DNA from: Litorivicinus sp.
GTDB taxonomy: Bacteria; Pseudomonadota; Gammaproteobacteria; Pseudomonadales; Litorivicinaceae
Assembly (NCBI GenBank): GCA_018402605.1
Contig: JAGYIK010000029.1
Coordinates: forward strand, 1-12,883
DNA: 12,883 nucleotides
Direction: 5' to 3'
Each line of letters opens with the position of its first letter. Position 1 is the first letter of the stretch. The notes under the pieces are model-generated. The model searched no databases, had not been told where the DNA came from, and worked only from the letters and a program-made list of their open reading frames with translations. Positions 7,054 to 12,883 of the stretch are shown here, piece by piece. Made by a program: the position numbers and the translations under genes.

Positions 7054-8634
7054 ATGGCAAACGCCGAATTTCTCCATCAAATCGACAAACGTCGCACCTT
7101 TGCAATTATCTCGCACCCAGATGCGGGCAAGACAACAATGACTGAAAAGCTGCTTCTATGGGGCAATGCGATTGCCATCGCCGGCACAGTCAAAGCCCGA
7201 AAAGCAGCCCGCCACGCGACCTCGGACTGGATGCAGATGGAGCAGGAGCGCGGGATTTCGGTCACCACCTCTGTGATGCAGTTTCCCTATCGCGATCGCA
7301 TTGTGAATTTGTTGGATACACCGGGTCACGAGGACTTCTCAGAGGATACCTACCGCACGTTGACCGCCGTAGACTTTGTGTTGATGGTACTGACGGTGCC
7401 AAGGGTGTTGAGGCACGTACCATCAAACTGATGCAGGTCTGGCTGCGCACGACACCGATCATTACCTTTGTGAATAAGCTTGATCGTGCGATATTCGTGA
7501 TCCGATTGAGTTGATGGATGAGGCTGAGGATGTGCTGGAAGATACAAGCCACACCTGTCACCCGGGCCCATCGGTATGGGGCCTCATTTTAAGGGCGTCT
7601 ATCACTTGCGTACCGACACCATTCACATCTATGTGCGAGGACAGGGTGACCGTATCCCGGAAGACAAACGGATTCAGGGCTCGGATTCGACGGCGGCGTG
7701 CGCTCTCGCTGAGGAATGGCAGATCTCAACCAGGTGGAACTGGCCGCGAAGCAACACCTGAAGTTTGAAGTGGAGCGGTTTACAGTGGCGAACTGACTCC
7801 GGTCTTTTTTGGCACGGCGATGGGGGAATTTTGGCGTCCGTGAGATGCTGGATGATTTCGTCGCTTATGCGCCCGGCCTGGGCGCGCGAATCAGAGACGC
7901 GCGTAGTGGATCCCCAATGAAGAGAAGCTAGGCTTTGTCTTTAAGATCCAAGCCAATATGGATCCAAAACACCGAGATCGCATCGCGTTTTTACGGGTGT
8001 GTTCAGGGCGCTATCAAAAGGAGGCATGAAAATTCGTCACACGCGAATCGGTAAAAGATGTGCGGATTTCTGATGCGCCCTGACCTTTATGGCGGGCGAC
8101 CGTTCGCACGTTGAAGAAGCGTATCCTGGCGATATCTTAGGTCTGCACAATCATGGCACGATTCAGATTGGGGACACCTTCTCAGAAGGCGAAGAGCTCC
8201 AATACACGGGGATTCCGCACTTTGCGCCAGAGCTTTTTCGCCGCGTGCGCCTGAAAGATCCGTTGAAAACAAAACAGCTCCAAAAAGGACTGACACAGCT
8301 GTCGGAAGAGGGTGCGACGCAGGTTTTTATGCCGCATAAGAACAACGATTTGATTGTCGGGGCGGTTGGCACCTTGCAGTTTGACGTGGTCGCCTTTCGG
8401 CTCCTCGATGAGTACAAGGCGGAGGCGATCTATGATCAGGTCAGTGTCCATACAGCACGCTGGATTCGCTGTGCAGATCCGAAGATGCTGGCCGATTTCA
8501 AGAAAAAGGCTTATGAGAATCTCGCCGATGACGGAGGTGGCTATCTCACTTATTTGGCGCCTTCACGCGCGAATCTCCAGTTGATGACGGAGCGTTGGCC
8601 GGATGTTGAATTTTTGGAGACGCGTGAGCACTGA
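7054..8634 (+). pseudogene. prfC: Peptide chain release factor 3 (RF3), frameshifted in its middle
   Basis: The translational GTPase that removes RF1/RF2 from the ribosome after termination. The first 113 residues read cleanly: P-loop SHPDAGKTT (20-28), switch region ERGISVTTS, and DTPGHEDF (about 89-96). From about 7390 to 8090 at least ten indels break the frame, but the order of blocks is intact: TDGAKGVEARTIKLM, NKLD, MDEAEDVLE, MGPHFKGVYHL, DSTAACALAEEW, LNQVELAAKQ, SGELTPVFFGTAMG, NFGVREMLDDFVAYAP, EEKLGFVFKIQANMDPKHRD. From 8090 the C-terminal half is clean (MAGDRSHVEEAYPGDILGLH to FLETREH, stop 8632-8634). The span of 1581 nt is divisible by three and gives 526 codons plus stop, the size of E. 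coli RF3. AGGAA lies 9 nt before the ATG. The last 11 nt overlap the start of the next gene. Confidence 0.95.
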
Positions 8635-9382
8635 ATGCTGGGTGGATACCAATGTCCATCTGGAACGCCTCACGCCATCGCCCGACACAGTGGTCAGTCA
8701 GGCTCGCCAAGCCAACATTGTCTTGATTGCAACCGGTACACAACCAGGGCAGTGGCGATGGTTGCAATCGATTCGTGGTGTCGGTAAAGCCTACGGTTTA
8801 CACCCTGAAGCAATCCCAGCTGCAGACGATTGGCTGACCGAGTTGCGCGCGTGCTTGGTGCATGACGTCGATGCCGCAGTCGGTGAAGTAGGTCTGGATT
8901 GGCGCCCAGCGTTTGCTGATCATGACCTTCAAGAGCGGTGCCTGCGAGCGCAGCTCGCGCTGGCAATCGAATTGGATCGCGCGGTCATCTTACATGTGGT
9001 CAAAGCGCACCAAGCGATGCTCACGATCTTGAGGGACTTTCCAGGTCTTCGCTTTACGGTACATGCCTTTACTGGGTCGGCCGATATTGCGGACCAGTAT
9101 TTGGCCTTGGGTGGCTATCTCTCAGCCGGGGGGTTAATCACGCGGAAACCCGCTCCCCGGGTGCTGTCGGTCTTTGCCACCATGCCCGAAGACCGCATTC
9201 TCTTGGAGTCAGACGCTCCGGATTTACCGATGGCTGGCCAGGCTGTCAGCGACCCCTGTCATCTTCCAGAAATAGGCCGTGTTTTAGCTGCGCTTCGGGG
9301 CGTTAGTACGGCATCTCTGGCGATACAGACCCAGCAGAATGCACGGGTGCTTTTCGGGGGCGGTTGCGTTCAATCAGGCTAA
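8624..9382 (+). CDS. TatD-family metal-dependent hydrolase (putative DNase)
   Basis: A 252-residue TIM-barrel amidohydrolase-fold enzyme of the TatD family, whose members are Mg-dependent DNases. Metal-site residues seen: H60 (GLHP), E88 (VGEVGLDW), H124 (VILHVVKAH), H147 (VHAFTGS) and D197 (LLESDAPD). The first motif, usually DTHxH, is DTNVH here (N10, H12), so one histidine is replaced; E. coli TatD itself also lacks this HxH while its paralogues have it. I chose GTG 8624, which overlaps the prfC stop by 11 nt and puts VDTNVHLERL at residues 7-16 as in homologues. The open frame extends to 8603 without a better start. The conserved NARVLFG C-terminus is present. The last 80 nt overlap the RND permease gene on the other strand. 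Intact. Confidence 0.9.
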   Translation: MSTECWVDTNVHLERLTPSPDTVVSQARQANIVLIATGTQPGQWRWLQSIRGVGKAYGLHPEAIPAADDWLTELRACLVHDVDAAVGEVGLDWRPAFADHDLQERCLRAQLALAIELDRAVILHVVKAHQAMLTILRDFPGLRFTVHAFTGSADIADQYLALGGYLSAGGLITRKPAPRVLSVFATMPEDRILLESDAPDLPMAGQAVSDPCHLPEIGRVLAALRGVSTASLAIQTQQNARVLFGGGCVQSG

Positions 9383-12300
9383 GTACCGATGGAACCACCA
9401 TCAAAACCAATACGGTGCCATAGGCGAGGCCAAACACGATCGTGGTCGCCATCGGGATCAAGAACTGCGCTTGCGGCGAGGTTTCAAACAAAATCGGTGT
9501 GAGTCCACCAATGGTGGTCAGCGAAGTGACAAGCACCGCCCGGAAACGCAGGCAACTGGCTTTGACGATCGCCTCAAGGTGATCTTCCCCGGCCTCAATC
9601 AGGCGTTTGTAGGTGTCGACCAGAACAATTGAGTCATTGATGACAATACCGGACAGGCCAAAGAATCCAAACAATGAGAGCACAGTGAGGTCAAGCCCCA
9701 TCAGCCAATGCCCAGCGATTGCGCCTGTCAAACCCAGAGGCACGGCAATCAAGACCGCAAAGGGCCAGGCGTAACTGGCAAACACCCAGGCTAAAATGAT
9801 GTAAATCATCAACAGTGCGATGACGACACCTGTGCGCATATCGGCAAAGGTCTCTTCACGATCCTGTGCCCGTCCTTGGATCGATGACGCTAAGCCGTAC
9901 TTTGCAGCTACCTCTGGTAGGACGCTTGCTCTGATATCTGTGAGAATCTCGGCGGCATTGGCGGTCAGATTATTCACATCGGCACTGATCACGATGCTCA
10001 TCTGACCATCGGTGCGTCTGAGCTCATCGAGACCACGACGGGAATCGAATGTGGCAACCACCGGCAGTGGAACAACCTGACCACCAGGGGTAATGATGGG
10101 TAAGGAATCCAGTGTCGAGAGTCGATTGCGCTCTACTTCACTCAATGACAGTAAGACATCAACCTCGATCCCGTCCTCATAAAATGTTTGTAGCGTACGA
10201 CCCTCAAAGGCGCCACGCAGTTGGCGTGCGAGATCTTGTGTGCTGAGGTTAAGCTGCCGCCCCTGTGGTGTCAGCTTCACCACCAACTGTTCGGCACCAA
10301 AGGGGAGGTCATCATCGATATTGGAGACTCCTGGATAGCGGCGCAGGGCGTCTTGGAGTGTCAGCGAGGCCGCTTTTAACGTTTCCGCGTTGCCACCAGT
10401 CAGTTTGATTTCAATTGGTTTTGATGGCGGACCGCCCGAGGCTTGCCGAATCGAGAACTTCTCGATCCCTGCCGGCAACTGGATTTTTTCACGCCAGACA
10501 TCGATTACCACGTCGTTGGGGGGACCATCGAGCTCGCCGGTTAAAATCACCTTCAGTGTGCCGTATTGATCGCCAGTCCCACCGCGCACGCCGGGCGCAG
10601 AGAGTTGCCGATGCAGTTTCAGCGTGTGTCGAATCACCGTGCCCCCGAACTCCGCATTGACCTGATCTGCGGTGGACTCGAGATGACTTAAGAAAGCATC
10701 CACTTCATCTTGGGTGGTGCCTGTTGTGAACTGGGCTGCGGCCCACAGTGTGGTGCCATCGATCGAGGGGAAGAAGGTGAACTTCACACGTCCTCCGGAG
10801 AGTAAGCCTACACTCAAGATAAAGACGGTGAGTGCGGTGATGAGAGTCAGTGCAGGTGCTTTAAGGATCACCGTGACAAAGGGTTTGAATACCTCATCAC
10901 GAAAGCGCATAAATCCACGATCCAGAGCACGACGGATCTTGCCTTCTTCGTGACGGTGGCCTCGCGATAGGCTTTGTTGCAGGTGGCCTGGCAGGATCAA
11001 GAAGCACTCAATCAGTGAGGCGACGATGACACAAATCACAATGATGGGGATGTCACGCAAGATCGAACCAATCACACCGCCGACAATCAATAACGGTGAA
11101 AATGCAGCGATGGTGGTGAGACTCGAGGAGACAACAGGCGCAAACATCCGTTGCGATCCTTGCAAGGCGGAATTGATCGGTGTCTGCCCGGATTGATACA
11201 GAGACAGGGTGTCTTCACCCACCACAATGGCATCGTCGACGATGACCCCGAGCGCCATGATCATGCCAAACAAGCTGATCATATTGATGGTCCCACCAAT
11301 CATCCAAAGAATCGCGAGCGTCGCTAAGAAAGACACTGGAATACCTACAGTCACCCAAAAGGCGACCCGCGAGTTCAAGAATAAATACAGAATGATGATG
11401 ACCAGTAATAGACCGCTGAGGCCATTTTTGAGCAACAGATTGATTCGATCTGCGAGGTACTGCCAGCGCTCATCGAGAATGATCAATTGCGTTCCGGCGG
11501 GCAGATTTGGGCGCGCTTGTTCGATCCACTGGTTGGTGATTTCCGCCATATCCAGTGTGGAGTCGGTTTCTGTACGTTGCGGAATGATTTCGACTGCAGG
11601 TTGTCCGCGATACGTGAGATAGGGCGCTTTGGGATCGACCTGGTCACGGATGATGGCTAAATCGCCCAACCGAATGCCTGTCGGCGACCCCTCAAGTCGG
11701 ATCAGCGTATCGGCAATCTGTGTTTGTGTGCGGCCTTGTTCGAGGCTCCGAAGCTGGCGCTCTCCGTCATCGCGACCGGCAGTTCCGGCGGGTAAATCAC
11801 GGGCCTCGGTCAGGATGCGATCGGCCAGTGTATCCAGCGTCAAACCAAGCGACGCCAACACCTCTGCGCTGGTTTCGATTTGCATTTCGCGGGTGGGGAG
11901 CCCGCGAAAATCCACCTTGCGAATACCCGCATTGAGGAGTTCTTGTTCTGCTTGCAAGGCGAGCTTTTGCAATTCGAATGGCGTCAGTGGACCGGTGATG
12001 AGGAGGTTTGAGATATCTTCATACCGAGTGAGCGAGGTAATGACTGGTTCTTCAGCACCCTCGGGCAGCGTCAGGTTCTGATTCACCCGCTGGCTGATAT
12101 CGTCGAGTGCTTGCGACAGATTGGCGCCATCGACCAATTCAACCCGAAAACTACTCAAGCCAAACTGACTGGTGGCATCAATCGATTCGATCAGTGCGAG
12201 CTCTTGAATGGCATTCTCGATGGGGATGGTGAGTCCCTCTTGGATATCCTCGGCTGTCGCCCCGGGCCAAGCGACCGAGACCGTGACGATGTCTAATTCG

Positions 12301-12422
12301 AAGCTTGGGAAGAATTGCGTTCGAAGACGATCGATGCCCAAGAGTCCAGCCAAGATCATCAGCACCATCAGGAGGTTGGCGGCGACCTTATGCTTGGCGA
12401 ACATGTGCACGAATGCGATCAT
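9303..12422 (-). CDS. RND efflux transporter permease subunit (AcrB/HAE1-like)
   Basis: A 1039-residue inner-membrane proton-driven exporter, the expected length for the family. A first membrane helix (about 15-32) precedes a periplasmic pore domain with TVSVAWPGATAEDI and TIPIENAIQELALI. The central helix bundle spans about 333-500, with the proton-relay aspartates at D396-D397 (GVIVDDAIVVGEDTL). A second periplasmic loop and the C-terminal helices follow, ending MVVPSVLSLIERNR (about 1008-1021). In the TM10 motif the position of the AcrB relay lysine is Asn (GIVINDSIVLVD, about 929), a variant shared by a large RND subgroup. The ATG at 12422 overlaps the adaptor's stop (ATGA), so the two are translationally coupled. 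Substrate unknown; drugs, solvents or bile-like compounds are typical. No outer-membrane channel gene is in the window. Confidence 0.95.
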   Translation of the reverse strand: MIAFVHMFAKHKVAANLLMVLMILAGLLGIDRLRTQFFPSFELDIVTVSVAWPGATAEDIQEGLTIPIENAIQELALIESIDATSQFGLSSFRVELVDGANLSQALDDISQRVNQNLTLPEGAEEPVITSLTRYEDISNLLITGPLTPFELQKLALQAEQELLNAGIRKVDFRGLPTREMQIETSAEVLASLGLTLDTLADRILTEARDLPAGTAGRDDGERQLRSLEQGRTQTQIADTLIRLEGSPTGIRLGDLAIIRDQVDPKAPYLTYRGQPAVEIIPQRTETDSTLDMAEITNQWIEQARPNLPAGTQLIILDERWQYLADRINLLLKNGLSGLLLVIIILYLFLNSRVAFWVTVGIPVSFLATLAILWMIGGTINMISLFGMIMALGVIVDDAIVVGEDTLSLYQSGQTPINSALQGSQRMFAPVVSSSLTTIAAFSPLLIVGGVIGSILRDIPIIVICVIVASLIECFLILPGHLQQSLSRGHRHEEGKIRRALDRGFMRFRDEVFKPFVTVILKAPALTLITALTVFILSVGLLSGGRVKFTFFPSIDGTTLWAAAQFTTGTTQDEVDAFLSHLESTADQVNAEFGGTVIRHTLKLHRQLSAPGVRGGTGDQYGTLKVILTGELDGPPNDVVIDVWREKIQLPAGIEKFSIRQASGGPPSKPIEIKLTGGNAETLKAASLTLQDALRRYPGVSNIDDDLPFGAEQLVVKLTPQGRQLNLSTQDLARQLRGAFEGRTLQTFYEDGIEVDVLLSLSEVERNRLSTLDSLPIITPGGQVVPLPVVATFDSRRGLDELRRTDGQMSIVISADVNNLTANAAEILTDIRASVLPEVAAKYGLASSIQGRAQDREETFADMRTGVVIALLMIYIILAWVFASYAWPFAVLIAVPLGLTGAIAGHWLMGLDLTVLSLFGFFGLSGIVINDSIVLVDTYKRLIEAGEDHLEAIVKASCLRFRAVLVTSLTTIGGLTPILFETSPQAQFLIPMATTIVFGLAYGTVLVLMVVPSVLSLIERNRPRKAPVHSAGSVSPEMPY

Positions 12423-12883
12423 TCAATGATCTCAACTTGCAGTCCGGTGACGGCTGCGGGGAGGCGGGAGGTGAGAATGCGATCACCTGCTTTGAGCTCT
12501 GGCGAGCGCACTAAGATTTGTGTTTTGGATTCGCCTGGCCTGCGGCCGAGTCGCTCAACCGAAACACCCTCAAGTCGATTGTCAGCAGTAATCCGGTAGA
12601 CCAGATCGCCACCATAGACGGCATCGGTTGGTAAGACGGCGACATTGTCTTCTGCAGGGAGTTCGATTGACACACTGAGTACGGTGCCTGTCGGTGGCAG
12701 AGGATCCAGACTGGTGAAAAACACATCGAGTGAGCCTGTGTTGTCGCGCACAGCACCTGCGACACGCACCAGTTGCAGTCGATGATTTTGTGTCGTCGAG
12801 GCGTCCACAGGCTCACGGTCAAAAATCGACTGCGCAAGCATGCGCCCGGTGGCGGCGGGGACCTGAATGCGGATTTCGCGACC
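12419..12883 (-). CDS. RND/MFP-family periplasmic adaptor subunit (C-terminal part)
   Basis: The last 154 residues of an HlyD/AcrA-like membrane fusion protein; the N-terminal lipoyl and hairpin domains lie beyond the right edge. The visible part fits the beta-barrel (VRVAGAVRDNTGSLDVFFTS, PTGTVLSVSIEL) and membrane-proximal domains (AVLPTDAVYGGDLVYRI, RILVRSPELKAGDRILTS-like segments). The frame is open to the edge of the window with no start needed (GREIRIQVPAATGR precedes the first Met). Its TGA stop overlaps the permease ATG by the classic 4-nt ATGA, so the adaptor comes first in the operon. It links the pump to an outer-membrane channel. Confidence 0.9.
   Translation of the reverse strand, partial: GREIRIQVPAATGRMLAQSIFDREPVDASTTQNHRLQLVRVAGAVRDNTGSLDVFFTSLDPLPPTGTVLSVSIELPAEDNVAVLPTDAVYGGDLVYRITADNRLEGVSVERLGRRPGESKTQILVRSPELKAGDRILTSRLPAAVTGLQVEIIE

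Noticed and set aside
7390..8090. Programmed frameshifting in prfC
   Set aside because: Ten or so shifts in both directions cannot be programmed; RF3 genes are not known to need even one.
11209..12081. Long plus-strand frames opposite the RND permease
   Set aside because: They are low-complexity shadows (Ser/Arg/Met-rich) of a full-length conserved minus-strand gene.
1..12883. CRISPR array, tRNA or rRNA genes, prophage or integrase
   Set aside because: No regularly spaced direct repeats, no tRNA-like cloverleaf or rRNA stretch, and no phage or integrase proteins were seen.

Overview
The window looks like a chromosomal segment of a polyhydroxyalkanoate (PHA)-accumulating gammaproteobacterium. 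The protein families seen (PhaR and PHA synthase, an RF3 close to that of E. coli, an AcrB-type RND pump, TatD beside prfC) point that way. I cannot name the genus.

Layout from left to right. Positions 1-122 hold what looks like the promoter of a leftward gene that begins at position 9, possibly a phasin, with three TGC/GCA palindromes. A leftward phaR (123-572) follows, then a rightward PHA synthase gene phaC (about 655-2264). Tail to tail with phaC, 26 bp away once frames are corrected, lies mmsA (3780-2291, leftward), a CoA-acylating methylmalonate-semialdehyde dehydrogenase. A LysR regulator (3889-4764) diverges from mmsA across a palindrome-rich gap. Next is a type IV toxin-antitoxin operon: antitoxin abiEi (about 5152-5944, read in pieces) and an intact abiEii toxin (5977-6885), preceded by a 19/20-matched inverted repeat that may be the operator. 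Then prfC (7054-8634, release factor 3, broken in its middle) overlaps a TatD-family hydrolase gene (8624-9382). That gene converges on, and overlaps by 80 nt, a leftward RND efflux operon: adaptor (from beyond the right edge to 12419) then permease (12422-9303).

The main oddity is patchy frame damage. phaC, mmsA, abiEi and the middle of prfC need many single-base corrections, yet the protein sequence is conserved in every piece and many of the indels lie in homopolymer runs. Between them, long stretches are clean (about 3420-5220, 5970-7390 and 8090-12883, including a 3.1-kb permease gene). This fits consensus errors in low-quality assembly patches better than gene decay. I annotate each locus as one frameshifted gene and recommend checking the reads before calling any of them a pseudogene.

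Functionally, the left third is carbon storage (phaR, phaC and a probable phasin) next to valine/propionate catabolism (mmsA, whose product propionyl-CoA could feed odd-chain PHA monomers; this link is inference). The centre is a defence or stress toxin-antitoxin module. The right half is translation termination, a TatD nuclease-family enzyme and drug or solvent efflux.
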